From a bacterium (GTDB taxonomy: Bacteria; Omnitrophota; Gorgyraeia; Zapsychrales; Zapsychraceae), in the NCBI GenBank assembly GCA_030429765.1, contig JAUIER010000019.1, forward strand, positions 1 through 64,000: 64,000 nucleotides of DNA. The letters run 5' to 3'. The position numbers were made by a program, and so were the translations under genes. Position 1 is the first letter of the stretch, and every line of letters starts with the position of its first letter. A model generated the notes under the pieces. That model made no database searches, was not told the origin of the DNA, and worked only from the letters and a program-made list of their open reading frames with translations. Below are positions 31,586 through 40,997 of this stretch, piece after piece.

Positions 31586-32680
31586 ATGGATCACGACAAA
31601 CCTAACTTTTCATTAGACCAATTTCTCGAATGGCGGTCGCCACGGTTCGGCGTCGCGAATCCCTCGCGTATGGATAATCCGGTTTGGGAATGGTTGATTC
31701 GGACCAAGTTGTCCGCGTATCAAGCCACGCAGTCCATGAACGGTCCTGACTCGTTCAAGGCTGGGCCTGTATGGTGTTTTGATCGATTCGGTCAGACGTT
31801 AACAACGCTTCCTGATGGTCGAGTGGTTTGCATCGCTGGTGAACATGAAGACTATTATGATCCGGATTTTAAAATTTATAATGATGTTGTGGTAATCAAT
31901 TCCGATGGGGTCATTGAAATTTATGGCTATCCAAAAGAGGTCTTTCCACCAACGGATTTCCACAGTGCCACAGTAATTAACAACAAGGTCATTATTGTTG
32001 GATCTCTGGGCTATATTGAAGATAGAAGGCCTGGGGAGATTCAAGTGTATTCGTTGGACTTAAATGATTTCCGGGTGAGTTCACAAACTTGCCTAGGGAA
32101 TTCACCTGGCTGGCTTCACGGTCATTGTGCCGTTTTGGATGAAGACGGAACGAGTATTCGCATCACGCACGGAAAGCTTTATCTAGGCGAAGATAGTCCA
32201 CTGATTGAGAATATTGATGATTGGCGGCTAAGTCTTGAAGACTGGACCTGGCATCGCCTGACGGAACGAAAGTGGGTCCGTTGGGACATAAAGCGATCCG
32301 ATCAGCAACCCAATCATTTGTGGCAGTTGAGGCAGGCGTTGTGGTATGACCAGGTCGATACAACAGAGGTCGTGTTGGAATCGTTTCAGAATTTCCGACA
32401 GGAGTTGGGGGGTAAGTACAACGAGGAGAATTTAACCTTATTAGAGAATCTATATAATCCCAATCTAGCGCATGAGGATGTTCCTGTAAACGAGGATGAA
32501 TATGGAATTTATCGTATACAAGTGGATGGCGTTATTGTGCGGTATGTAGAGGATACGTTTTCCATTCAGGTTACTGTTGAAGGTGAAATTTCGAAGAAAA
32601 TGATAGAGATTTTGAAGGCGGACCTATTGGAGAAGTTTTCTAGGATTGAGAATACAGACTGTACGATTACCATGCTGTAG
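31586..32680 (+). CDS. Kelch-like hypothetical protein
   Basis: 364 residues. The first two-thirds reads as kelch/propeller strands: GRVVCIAGEHEDYYDPDF, IYNDVVVINSDGVIEIYGYP, DFHSATVINNKVIIVGSLGY, PGWLHGHCAVLDEDG, followed by EDWTWHRLTERKWVRWDIKR and a separate C-terminal alpha/beta region. I have seen similar proteins beside RHS and other polymorphic toxin genes, but no function is established. No signal peptide, so cytosolic. It closes the AT-rich island. Confidence 0.55.
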   Translation: MDHDKPNFSLDQFLEWRSPRFGVANPSRMDNPVWEWLIRTKLSAYQATQSMNGPDSFKAGPVWCFDRFGQTLTTLPDGRVVCIAGEHEDYYDPDFKIYNDVVVINSDGVIEIYGYPKEVFPPTDFHSATVINNKVIIVGSLGYIEDRRPGEIQVYSLDLNDFRVSSQTCLGNSPGWLHGHCAVLDEDGTSIRITHGKLYLGEDSPLIENIDDWRLSLEDWTWHRLTERKWVRWDIKRSDQQPNHLWQLRQALWYDQVDTTEVVLESFQNFRQELGGKYNEENLTLLENLYNPNLAHEDVPVNEDEYGIYRIQVDGVIVRYVEDTFSIQVTVEGEISKKMIEILKADLLEKFSRIENTDCTITML

Positions 32681-32819
32681 GATTTTTGATTTGTATTCAG
32701 CTATGAAACTCGGATGTTCAACGTTATAATAAATTTTGTTCCTGGGATTTATTCATTTTCAATCAAAGAAGAATACTATTTATAAACTACAACTATAACA
32801 TCAAAAAACGAGAACTAGC

Positions 32820-33911
32820 ATGGCCTACTACCACGACCTTAAACGCTACGAACACGACACGGATTACCCCAACAAACAGGAGTGGATCGCGCGGCGCTTG
32901 TTGACGCTGAGGCATGATTTGAATGAGGTCATCAAGAGGGATCGCCGGCCGAATTCGTTGATCATCGGCTCGTGGAATATCCGTGCGTTCGACGACGGGA
33001 TGCTGCGGCTGGATGAAAGTTATCACTACATCGCTGAAATCATTGATCACTTTGATGTCTGCGCGCTGCAGGAGGTCAAATCCGATCTGGATCCGCTGCG
33101 TCGACTGGTGCGGCTGCTGGGGCCCAAGTGGGATTTTTTTGTGTCGGATGTCTCCACGCATAAAGGCGGCAACAATGAACGCATGGCGTTTGTGTATAAT
33201 ACGTCCCGGGTGGTATTCCGAAATCTGATCGGTGAGATTGTTATCCCGCGTGAAGATCTGATCAACGGGGAGCAGGTGGCCCGATCCCCGTTCTTTGCCT
33301 CGTTTCAGGCCGGCTGGTTCAAGTTTTCATTGTGCTCGGCGCATATTGTTTACGGCGATGATCTGGGGCTTCGCGCCCAGGAAATCCGGGTGATTGCCGA
33401 TACACTGGTCCGGCGCGCCCGGTCGGAAGATCAGGTGCACATCTTTTTGGGCGACATGAATATCGAGAAGAAGGATGATGAGGTGATGCGCGCGCTCAGA
33501 GACTCCAAGCTCGAGGTGCCGGATTTTGGGCCGACCAATATGGGCGGCGACCGATGGTTTGATCAGATGGCCTTTACCGCGCAGGGCCGGGCCGAACGCA
33601 AAACCCGATTGTTGCGGCATGGATCGTTTGACTGGCGGCACGCGGTTTTTGGTCCGCATCCCGACGACGCGCCGACGGATCTATCGGTGGTGGATGTTTC
33701 ACAGGGCAAGGCGCGTCACACCCTGGATGAGTTTCTGGATCACTACGAGCAGATCGTCATTCGGGAGCGGCACAAGCACGGCAAAGATCCTTACAAAGAC
33801 TGGAACGCGTCGTACAAGAACTGGGCAACCTACGAGATGTCCGACCATCTGCCGATCTGGATGGAGCTCGAGATCGATTATTCAGATGATTATCTGCGGC
33901 GGTATGTGTAG
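32820..33911 (+). CDS. Endonuclease/exonuclease/phosphatase-family protein
   Basis: 363 residues with the EEP fold motifs: IGSWNIRAFDDG, Glu in ALQEVKSDLDPL, RMAFVYNTSRVVF, SAHIVYG, FLGDMNIEKKDDEV and the final SDHLPIWMEL with the catalytic His. The family includes DNases and phosphodiesterases. No signal peptide is seen, so a cytosolic nuclease is likely. A TATAAT (32725-32730) lies 90 bases upstream without a clear -35. GC-rich, so it marks the return to the host composition. Confidence 0.85.
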   Translation: MAYYHDLKRYEHDTDYPNKQEWIARRLLTLRHDLNEVIKRDRRPNSLIIGSWNIRAFDDGMLRLDESYHYIAEIIDHFDVCALQEVKSDLDPLRRLVRLLGPKWDFFVSDVSTHKGGNNERMAFVYNTSRVVFRNLIGEIVIPREDLINGEQVARSPFFASFQAGWFKFSLCSAHIVYGDDLGLRAQEIRVIADTLVRRARSEDQVHIFLGDMNIEKKDDEVMRALRDSKLEVPDFGPTNMGGDRWFDQMAFTAQGRAERKTRLLRHGSFDWRHAVFGPHPDDAPTDLSVVDVSQGKARHTLDEFLDHYEQIVIRERHKHGKDPYKDWNASYKNWATYEMSDHLPIWMELEIDYSDDYLRRYV

Positions 33912-33962
33912 GGGCGCGCGGAGATTCAATCGACCGGTTCAATCAGAGAGGATTGATTTACA

Positions 33963-34376
33963 ATGGCCAATACGATGATGACAGGCGAATGTTTTTGCGG
34001 GGGTGTTAAATATCGATACAGCGGCAAGCTGATGAATGCCCGTTCATGTCATTGTTCCCGGTGCCGCAAGGCGTTCAGCTCCGCCGCGTCGGCGTATGCC
34101 GAAATTGACCAGACCCGGTTTGAGTGGCTGGCCGGTGAGAACCTATTGACGTATTATCCGTCCAATAAGGATTGGGGTAAATATTTTTGCCGAACATGCG
34201 GGTCGACGCTGTGCGGAGTTTATCAGGGCGAGGTGCATGGGGTCACGTTGGGGTGTCTGAACGGTGAGCCGGATGTTACCTTGCAGATGCACATCTTTGT
34301 AGGCTCCAAAGCCGCGTGGGATGAGTTGCCGCGGGGAGAGGTCAGGCAATTTGACAGTTATCCTCAGCCGGATTAG
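33963..34376 (+). CDS. GFA-family zinc protein
   Basis: 137 residues with the CENP-V/GFA signature: GECFCGGVKYRYSG, SCHCSRCRKAFSS and FCRTCGSTLCG, the Cys residues that bind zinc. The family is named after a proposed glutathione-dependent formaldehyde-activating enzyme; actual substrates are mostly unknown. ATG at 33963 or 33972. No operon partner is evident. Confidence 0.88.
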   Translation: MANTMMTGECFCGGVKYRYSGKLMNARSCHCSRCRKAFSSAASAYAEIDQTRFEWLAGENLLTYYPSNKDWGKYFCRTCGSTLCGVYQGEVHGVTLGCLNGEPDVTLQMHIFVGSKAAWDELPRGEVRQFDSYPQPD

Positions 34377-34507
34377 GTGTTTCCCTCGATAGGCACTGAC
34401 ACACGCATGATTTAATAGGGGCGGTCCATACAAAAGTCCGGTTAGGGTGTACTGCTCAATTGAGTTTTGAATCGATCCGTTGCTGTGAGCCTTAGAGGGG
34501 AGGATGG

Positions 34508-34759
34508 ATGTCCAATAGAAAATCCCGGAAGTATCTGACTGTGCAGTACCTCACGGCTGTTTTTGTTGGCGGAATTTGTGGTCTTTTCCTCGGAGCCCCG
34601 AAGCCTGAAGAATGGAGCAGTTTAGCGGTGAGCTTTTGTATCATGGCTGTCGCTATCGTTGTGATCGTCTATTTCGTCGCGGATGATGAGGAGGAGCACA
34701 GATCAATCGGTGATTCAGATGATCCATGGGGTGATCTATTGGACAGAATGGGTGACTGA
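34508..34759 (+). CDS. Small membrane protein of unknown function
   Basis: 83 residues with GAGGGGAGG upstream. Two hydrophobic stretches (LTAVFVGGICGLFLGA and VSFCIMAVAIVVIVYFVA) separated by a short charged loop predict a two-helix membrane protein with an acidic tail. No family recognised. Confidence 0.55.
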   Translation: MSNRKSRKYLTVQYLTAVFVGGICGLFLGAPKPEEWSSLAVSFCIMAVAIVVIVYFVADDEEEHRSIGDSDDPWGDLLDRMGD

Positions 34760-34854
34760 TAAATCCGGCTTAATCGCAGAGACATGGATTACCTACTACT
34801 AAATGGTAACTTTTAGTAAAAATGAATTATCCTTTTCACACCGATTTCCCCGTG

Positions 34855-34860
34855 TATAAT
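34855..34860 (+). promoter_or_regulatory. Perfect -10 box before the MORN-repeat gene
   Basis: TATAAT followed by a purine start region and AGAGGAG before the ATG at 34884. A TTCACA (34835-34840) is 14 bases upstream, too close for a standard -35. Confidence 0.4.
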
Positions 34861-34883
34861 AGAGTCAGAAACCAGAGGAGAAT

Positions 34884-36098
34884 ATGAGAGTTTTAGCTTA
34901 TATTTTATGTGCGTTTTTCCTCATGCCATCCATCGCCGGCGCCCAGCCGTCTGACAACAAGAACGGAACCCTCGAGGAGTTTTACCCGGACGGGGCGATC
35001 AGCGCGCGGCGGAACTACAAGAACAATATGCTGCACGGCCTGAGCAAGACGTTTCACCCCGACGGGCGGATTGCCAGCGAGGCGCGGTACAAAAAGGATG
35101 TCATCGACGGAAGTTTCAAGTCCTACTACGAGTCGGGCAATCTGGCCAGCACCAAGGAATTTGACGACGGTGAACTGGACGGGGAGGCCATCGAATATTA
35201 TCCGGACGGCACGGTAAAATCGCGTGAGATGTACGATAACGATGAGCTGGACGGGCCGAGTTTTTACTACTACGAGAACGGCGCGCTGCAGTATTCGATG
35301 AATTTCAAGAACGGGGTCCTGAGCGGGATGAGCCGCGAGTACTATCCGGACTCGACGATCAAGAACGAGGCGATGTTCAAGGATGAGAAGTGGCACGGCA
35401 CGGTCAAGGAATATGACCAAGACGGCAATCTCGAGGCCAAATGGAATTATGTCAAAGGGCAGCGGCAGGGGCCGAGTCAGCTGTATTACCCTTCCGGAAA
35501 TCTCAAATGGGAGATTGTCTTTAAGGATGATCAGATGCACGGTCAGAGCCTCGCCTATAATGAGGAAGGCCGGGTGGTGGTCAAGAACAATTACCGCGAC
35601 GGCGAGCTCAACGGGTTGTCGCAGGAGTATTACGCGGACGGAAGCATCAAGGCCGAGTCGTACTACAAGGATGACGCCATGCACGGCATCAAACGCGAAT
35701 ATTATGCCAACGGTCAGATCAGTCTGGAGCGCGAATACAAACTCGGCCGTGAGGCCGGCGTGTCCAAACAGTATTATGAAGACGGAACCCTCTGGGTTTC
35801 ACGCAAGTATGTCAATGCCGAACAGGACGGGATGATGGAAGAGTACTATCCCAACGGAAATCTCAAGCAGCGCTGGAACATCGTGCGCGGGCAGTTTCAG
35901 GGAGAGAGTAAAAGCTATTACAAATCCGGTGAGCTCAAGAGTGATGAAAAGTATCAGGAAGGCGACCGGTTCGGTATTCACAAGTTCTACCATATCAACG
36001 GAAATGTCGCACATGAAGACACCTATATCGACGGCAACCGCAGCGAACGAAAGTCGTACGGTCCTGATGGTGCCTTACTGGATTCGGCAGTTAACTAG
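34884..36098 (+). CDS. Secreted MORN/YwqK-like repeat protein
   Basis: 404 residues. A signal peptide (RVLAYILCAFFLMPSIAGA) is followed by about 15 repeats of ~24 residues of the form (E/K)(Y/F)YPDG-(I/L)-(S/K)(A/S)-Y-(K/D)-G-xxG: EEFYPDGAI, KTFHPDGRI, KSYYESGNL, IEYYPDGTV, YYYENGAL, REYYPDSTI. This is the MORN-variant repeat family, often auto-named as YwqK antitoxin; nothing here supports a toxin-antitoxin role. Repeats build elongated beta ladders. Followed after 10 bases by a membrane-anchored protein. Confidence 0.85.
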   Translation: MRVLAYILCAFFLMPSIAGAQPSDNKNGTLEEFYPDGAISARRNYKNNMLHGLSKTFHPDGRIASEARYKKDVIDGSFKSYYESGNLASTKEFDDGELDGEAIEYYPDGTVKSREMYDNDELDGPSFYYYENGALQYSMNFKNGVLSGMSREYYPDSTIKNEAMFKDEKWHGTVKEYDQDGNLEAKWNYVKGQRQGPSQLYYPSGNLKWEIVFKDDQMHGQSLAYNEEGRVVVKNNYRDGELNGLSQEYYADGSIKAESYYKDDAMHGIKREYYANGQISLEREYKLGREAGVSKQYYEDGTLWVSRKYVNAEQDGMMEEYYPNGNLKQRWNIVRGQFQGESKSYYKSGELKSDEKYQEGDRFGIHKFYHINGNVAHEDTYIDGNRSERKSYGPDGALLDSAVN

Positions 36099-36108
36099 AG
36101 GATAAAAG

Positions 36109-36696
36109 ATGTCGGATTCCAGTCCAACCCCCAAACGCAGTGCCCTTAAAATCATTTTATTTGTGTTGCTGCTCTTCGCGCCGATCATCATCCTGATGGT
36201 TATTTTTACGCCGTTTGCCGAAGAGAAGATCGCCGAACGGGTCGTCAATGATTACCGGCTTCCGGGCAACTACACCCAGGAAGATATCGTCAATACCGTC
36301 AAGAAAATGCGGCGGGACCCGGAATTTCAGTTTTATTTTTATGCCGTTCCGCTGGATCGTGTGGCCGAGGCCACTTACGAGGTCTATGAAATCATGAACC
36401 GTTCGCGCAGCCAGGAGGGCCTGCGGGCGGAGATGACACAGCTGCAGGAAAAGATCAAGGCCATGGCCGTGGTGTTTTATCACATGGACTACGGCGACAA
36501 CTTTATTACGAACCCGGAAGGCTTTCCGGACCTAAACAAGATCATGAACGATCTGGTTTATGAAGAGTTTAAACTCGCTGTTATGGGCGTATGCTACAAA
36601 TCCACCTACGATGAATCCTTCCGGTTTGAATGGACTCAGACCGAACGTCTCGCCGCGCAGAAACTTCACAAAGTTCTCAAACAAATCAATCAATAG
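36109..36696 (+). CDS. Membrane-anchored protein of unknown function
   Basis: 195 residues with one N-terminal membrane helix (KIILFVLLLFAPIIILMVIF) after a short cytosolic tail, then a largely helical domain with a weak coiled coil (LRAEMTQLQEKIKAMA). It starts 10 bases after the repeat protein, so the two are probably co-transcribed. No family recognised. Confidence 0.6.
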   Translation: MSDSSPTPKRSALKIILFVLLLFAPIIILMVIFTPFAEEKIAERVVNDYRLPGNYTQEDIVNTVKKMRRDPEFQFYFYAVPLDRVAEATYEVYEIMNRSRSQEGLRAEMTQLQEKIKAMAVVFYHMDYGDNFITNPEGFPDLNKIMNDLVYEEFKLAVMGVCYKSTYDESFRFEWTQTERLAAQKLHKVLKQINQ

Positions 36697-36800
36697 CCGC
36701 AAATAACAATTCGAAAATATTGTGATATTGACTGGAGTTTCGCTGTCTTTTCAGTAAAATAAGAGTTGAATTTAGATAAACACAAATTTATACCCATAAA

Positions 36801-38267
36801 ATGACAAAAGCTAATTCTACACGTCGTCAGATAATCACCGGATCGATTGAGAACACGTCGATCATGCGCAAGTTCACGGTGCTGTTTCTGATCATGTCGA
36901 TCATTCCGATGGTCGTGCTGTTTTACTTCTATATCAACTACCGGCAGACCGGTAATATCCTGATCGATGAAAAGTCGTTTAACGTGGCGCTGATCTTTAT
37001 CGCCCTCGGGGTCCTGTTGGGTTATGCCACGATGCGTAACATTGTCCAGGCGCTGATTGATCTTAACAAGGCCAACGCCAAGGCCCTGCAGCGCTTGCTG
37101 ACCCCGGAAAAGGTCGAAGAGCTGACGCATGAGCAGAATGAGATCACGGCGATCGCGCAATCCTTTAAGGCGATCACCGAACGGCTGGAAGAGAACGTGC
37201 GCAGTCTGGAGCTGGCCAAAAAGACGCTGCATTCGGTGATGTCGCGGGTGGGTCACGGGATCTCCAACATGCAGAACATCGACAGTTTTCTGGAGCTGAT
37301 CCTGGAAACCGTGAGCAAGGCGTTGACGGGTAAGTCGAGTATCATTATGGTCTACGACAAGGTGGACCGCGAATTGGCCGTCAAGATGGCCTTTGGAACA
37401 CAGGAAGAGGCCGATCGGATCAAACCCATCAAGGTCAGTGAAGGTTCACGATTGCACGAGATCCTCAAGACCAAGGGGCCGCGCGTTTTTCATGAGCCGT
37501 TTCCGGAGTTCAATACCAAATACTACAAAAAATTTGTGGATGTGCCGTTTATCTGTTCGCCGCTGTTGGTCAAAGATAAAGTCAAGGGGCTGATGATCGT
37601 TAATCACAGTGATCCCAAGGGTAAGTTTGACAACGACGAAATCAATCTGTTCTTTAATCTCGCGTCTCAAACAGCTGTCGCCATTGAAAACTCGGTGCTC
37701 AGTCACGATATGGAGAAGACGTATTTCGAGACCATTTCGGCGCTGGCGCTCGCGGTCGATGCCAAAGACCGTTATTCGCGCGGACACCTGGACCGGGTCG
37801 CGAAGTATTGCGTTCAGATCGCCCGCAAGCTGGGGCTGGATGAAGATGATGTCAAGACATTGCGGGACGCCGCGCGTCTGCATGATTTAGGAAAGATCGG
37901 GATCCCCGATGAAGTTTTGCTCAAGGCCGGACCGCTCAACGATCAGGAATGGGTGCTGATGAAGCGGCATCCGGAAATCGGCGAAACGATTATCAAGCCG
38001 ATTACGTCGTTGCGCCATCTGTGTGACCTGGTCCGTCATCACCATGAAAAGCTCGACGGGACGGGGTATCCTGACGGACTTAAGGGTGAGGAGATTGCTC
38101 CGCTGGTCCGGATCATGACCGTAGCCGATATTTATGATGCCATCACCACCGATCGTCCGTACCGTGATCGGATGACGCTGGATGAAGCCTGCGCCGAGCT
38201 GAGAAAGATGAAGACGCAATTGGATCAGGATATTGTCGAAGCCTTTATCGAAACGCTGAAAGACTAG
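36801..38267 (+). CDS. Membrane GAF/HD-GYP protein (putative c-di-GMP phosphodiesterase)
   Basis: 488 residues. Two membrane helices (FTVLFLIMSIIPMVVLFYFY and VALIFIALGVLLGYA) with a short loop, a HAMP-like/coiled linker, a GAF domain (about 150-300) and an HD-GYP domain (about 305-485): SRGHLDRV, LHDLGKIGIP, HHHEKLDGTGYPDGL. A degrader of c-di-GMP tuned by a bound ligand is the likely role. No clear Shine-Dalgarno, so the start could be nearer 36867. It resembles the HD-GYP protein at 4.3 kb but is not identical. Confidence 0.88.
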   Translation: MTKANSTRRQIITGSIENTSIMRKFTVLFLIMSIIPMVVLFYFYINYRQTGNILIDEKSFNVALIFIALGVLLGYATMRNIVQALIDLNKANAKALQRLLTPEKVEELTHEQNEITAIAQSFKAITERLEENVRSLELAKKTLHSVMSRVGHGISNMQNIDSFLELILETVSKALTGKSSIIMVYDKVDRELAVKMAFGTQEEADRIKPIKVSEGSRLHEILKTKGPRVFHEPFPEFNTKYYKKFVDVPFICSPLLVKDKVKGLMIVNHSDPKGKFDNDEINLFFNLASQTAVAIENSVLSHDMEKTYFETISALALAVDAKDRYSRGHLDRVAKYCVQIARKLGLDEDDVKTLRDAARLHDLGKIGIPDEVLLKAGPLNDQEWVLMKRHPEIGETIIKPITSLRHLCDLVRHHHEKLDGTGYPDGLKGEEIAPLVRIMTVADIYDAITTDRPYRDRMTLDEACAELRKMKTQLDQDIVEAFIETLKD

Positions 38268-38313
38268 CGTACCCAAACTTTTTTCCCGCCGTTGAAGTCC
38301 GCTATAAAGTTCT

Positions 38314-39279
38314 ATGGGACGAATTCTCAAAATCAAAGACGCCTATTTTGTTGAGTTTCTGGGCAATGGTCTCAAGTTTCGTAAGAAGGCCGGGGCGACC
38401 CGGGAGGAGGCCGAGCAGAAATTGGCCGCGATCGAGGAATCCATGCGTGTTACCGCACTGGACGTCGACGTCTCGACGGTGTCGATCCATTTATTTCAGG
38501 ACCGATTTTTAAAGTACGCCTTCAATGTGTATCCCGCCCGGACGTTTAAACGTCTTAAGAGATCGCTGGGTCAATTTGTGGCGTGGGTTGTCGCTGATCT
38601 ATCATCGGACGCCTATCTCAAAGAAATTGTGCCGCGGCATTTCAGCGCGTATCAGAATCACCTGGAGTCGGTGTGGCCGGCTGCCAAGCCGGCGTGGATC
38701 AATTTTGAACTGTTCTTACTTGAGACGGTCTTTTCGCATGCCATCAAATTGGGATGGCTCAACGATAATCCGCTCTTGCATATTCGTCCGCGTCAGGAGG
38801 CCGTCCGACGGAGGCCGGGGATTTATACGGAGGATGAGATGGCCGAACTTGAGGGATTGCTGCCCGACGATCAGCAGCCCGCCCTGGCCTTGATGCGCTT
38901 GGCCGGGCTGTCACTGGATGAGGTGTCGGGACTTCGATGGGAAGATATGGATTGGACGCAGCCGACGATACGGATTTCGTCCGGGGTCGCCGAAGGCCCG
39001 GAGAGCCGCCTCATCCCGATGGACTACCGGATCAGGGATGTCCTTGAGTCGCATCGTAAGCGGGTCAGCAGCGACGCGGAGGTGGTCTTTGACGGATTAC
39101 CCTTTGTGGCGCCGATCAATGGCCGTAAACTCCTCAATACGTTTGTGGCGGATCTCATTCGTCGGCAAGTTTCGCTGCAGGATATATGTCAGTATCTAAA
39201 TTTGAATGACGTGATCAAAATTTTTCCCTATCGACATTTTATGACGGACCTTGGAGATTCGCTGTACGTCCAATCCTAG
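38314..39279 (+). CDS. Tyrosine-recombinase-like protein with degenerate catalytic motifs
   Basis: 321 residues. An arm-binding-like N-terminus (ILKIKDAYFVEFLGNGLKF), a core-binding helical region and a C-terminal domain with the TGLR-like motif AGLSLDEVSGLRWEDMDW. The Arg of TGLR is Ser here, and I find no HxLRH or terminal Tyr box; the closest sequence is FPYRHF. It looks like an inactivated integrase relative, possibly a DNA-binding protein or remnant. Very close to the next gene (2 bases). Confidence 0.6.
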   Translation: MGRILKIKDAYFVEFLGNGLKFRKKAGATREEAEQKLAAIEESMRVTALDVDVSTVSIHLFQDRFLKYAFNVYPARTFKRLKRSLGQFVAWVVADLSSDAYLKEIVPRHFSAYQNHLESVWPAAKPAWINFELFLLETVFSHAIKLGWLNDNPLLHIRPRQEAVRRRPGIYTEDEMAELEGLLPDDQQPALALMRLAGLSLDEVSGLRWEDMDWTQPTIRISSGVAEGPESRLIPMDYRIRDVLESHRKRVSSDAEVVFDGLPFVAPINGRKLLNTFVADLIRRQVSLQDICQYLNLNDVIKIFPYRHFMTDLGDSLYVQS

Positions 39280-39281
39280 AG

Positions 39282-40997
39282 ATGCCTAAGCCGCTTCGTC
39301 ACATCCTGACCCTGTTCCTGCTGATCTGCGGCTGCGCCTTGATCTACGGGCAGACGCTGGACCATTCATTTCATTTCGACGACTATTATTTTATCACCGA
39401 GAACCAGGGGATCAGGGACGTCACCGACTGGAAGGCCATCTGGTATTCGCTCGGCAAGCCAACGCGGTTTATCGGGATGCTGAGCTTTGCCGTCAATTAT
39501 CACTTTCACGGCATTGATGTGACCGGTTATCACGTCGTCAATATTCTGATCCACATGCTCAATAGCTGCCTGGTGTACTGGCTCGCGTTGATGACCTTTA
39601 ACCTGGCGCGTCCGGGTGACGCCCAATCACGCGTGTCCAATATCTGGCTGGCCGGACTGGCCGCTGGATTGTTCGCATCGCATCCGCTGAATACCCAGGC
39701 GGTGACGTATATCTGTCAGCGCTTCGCGTCGCTGGCGACCCTGTTCTACTTGTCGGCCTTATGCTGTTATCTCGCCGGCCGGCAGACGTCCACACGAGTT
39801 CGGGCGGTCGTATGGTTTGGCGTGTCTGTATTATTGACGCTGTTGGGATTGTTCACCAAACAGATTGTCATTACATTACCGGTGATTATCCTGCTCTATG
39901 AATTCCTGTTCTTCAAGACACGCTTGAACGTTCGGCGGCAATGGCCGTATCTGACGTTTCTGTTGATACTGATGCTGATTATTCCGACATTCTATCACTG
40001 GGATTTTGATTGGCTTTTCGGGGTGCAGATTGAATCACGTTCGCATGAGGGCGATATCATAAATAGTCAGACGTATCTGCTGAGCCAGTTCAGAGTATTG
40101 CCGACCTACATGCGGCTGCTGATCTTTCCCGTCGGGCAGACCCTCGATTATGACTTTAAAGTCTCGACGACATTATGGGATGCAAAGACCCTGGGTGGTT
40201 TGCTGCTGATCCTGGGTGTCTGGGCGGTGGCTATTCGTCAGCTGATCCGAAAGAGACTAATCGTCGGGTTTGGTATGGTCTGGTTCTTTGTGACGATCGC
40301 GCTGGAGTCAAGTATTGTGCCGATCTATCAGGTGATCTTCGAGCATCGCTGTTACTTGCCGTCGGTGGGGTTGAGCATGGCGTTGGCGGCCTGGCTGGAC
40401 CGGCTGATCGTTCGCCGGCGTCATCTGGTCGCCGTGTTGATGATCATCATTCTGACATTTTCATGGGCGGCCTACAAACGCAATCAGGTCTGGGCCAATG
40501 AGACCACATTATGGACCGACATTCAATCCAAGGCCCCGCAAAAAATGCGGCCGTACATCCATCTAGGCGTTTCGCACATCATGAACGGGGAGTATGATCT
40601 GGCGCTCAAGGAGTTTAATCAGGCGTTGAAGATTCGTCAGGACAATTACAAGGTGTATCACAATCGCGGGATCGCTTATGAGATGAAAAAAGAATTCCGA
40701 CCGGCGCTGGCCGACTATACGCAGGCCATCCAGCTAAATCCCCATGCGGCGGTTTCCTTCGCCAATCGCGGAGGGATACATATGCAGTTGGGGCAGTTTC
40801 AGAAGGCCATGCAAGACCTCGACCGCGCGATCGAGCTTGACCCGGACTACGCGACGGCGTATCTCAACCGCGGCAATATCTACTACCGTTTTAAGCATTA
40901 CAAGAAGGCGCTGGATGATTTTGTGCGCGCCAAGCAGCTGGGCAGTCAGATTACGCCGGATGAACTGGAAGGAGTGCGCCGACTTGCCAATCCATAA
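39282..40997 (+). CDS. TMTC-like membrane glycosyltransferase with C-terminal TPRs
   Basis: 571 residues. About ten membrane helices; the first luminal loop carries FHFDDYYFI, the acidic DD of GT-C (PMT/TMTC-type) transferases, and HPLNTQAVTYICQRFASLA matches the TMTC family. The last ~150 residues are tetratricopeptide repeats (IHLGVSHIMNGEYDLALKEF, AIQLNPHAAVSFANRG, AIELDPDYATAYLNRG). TMTC proteins transfer mannose or similar sugars from lipid donors. A close paralogue follows at once, overlapping by 14 bases. Confidence 0.8.
   Translation: MPKPLRHILTLFLLICGCALIYGQTLDHSFHFDDYYFITENQGIRDVTDWKAIWYSLGKPTRFIGMLSFAVNYHFHGIDVTGYHVVNILIHMLNSCLVYWLALMTFNLARPGDAQSRVSNIWLAGLAAGLFASHPLNTQAVTYICQRFASLATLFYLSALCCYLAGRQTSTRVRAVVWFGVSVLLTLLGLFTKQIVITLPVIILLYEFLFFKTRLNVRRQWPYLTFLLILMLIIPTFYHWDFDWLFGVQIESRSHEGDIINSQTYLLSQFRVLPTYMRLLIFPVGQTLDYDFKVSTTLWDAKTLGGLLLILGVWAVAIRQLIRKRLIVGFGMVWFFVTIALESSIVPIYQVIFEHRCYLPSVGLSMALAAWLDRLIVRRRHLVAVLMIIILTFSWAAYKRNQVWANETTLWTDIQSKAPQKMRPYIHLGVSHIMNGEYDLALKEFNQALKIRQDNYKVYHNRGIAYEMKKEFRPALADYTQAIQLNPHAAVSFANRGGIHMQLGQFQKAMQDLDRAIELDPDYATAYLNRGNIYYRFKHYKKALDDFVRAKQLGSQITPDELEGVRRLANP

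Noticed and set aside
29359..32700. Attachment site for an integrated element at tRNA-Ser
   Set aside because: I looked for a repeat of the tRNA 3' end around the AT-rich island and found none; there is no integrase beside it.
34884..36098. YwqK-type antitoxin
   Set aside because: The name follows the repeat family only; the protein is secreted, long and has no toxin partner.
40744..40983. Upstream extension of the second TMTC-like gene
   Set aside because: Its translation is Arg-rich out-of-frame sequence of the previous gene; AAGGAG plus TTG 40984 fits the true start.
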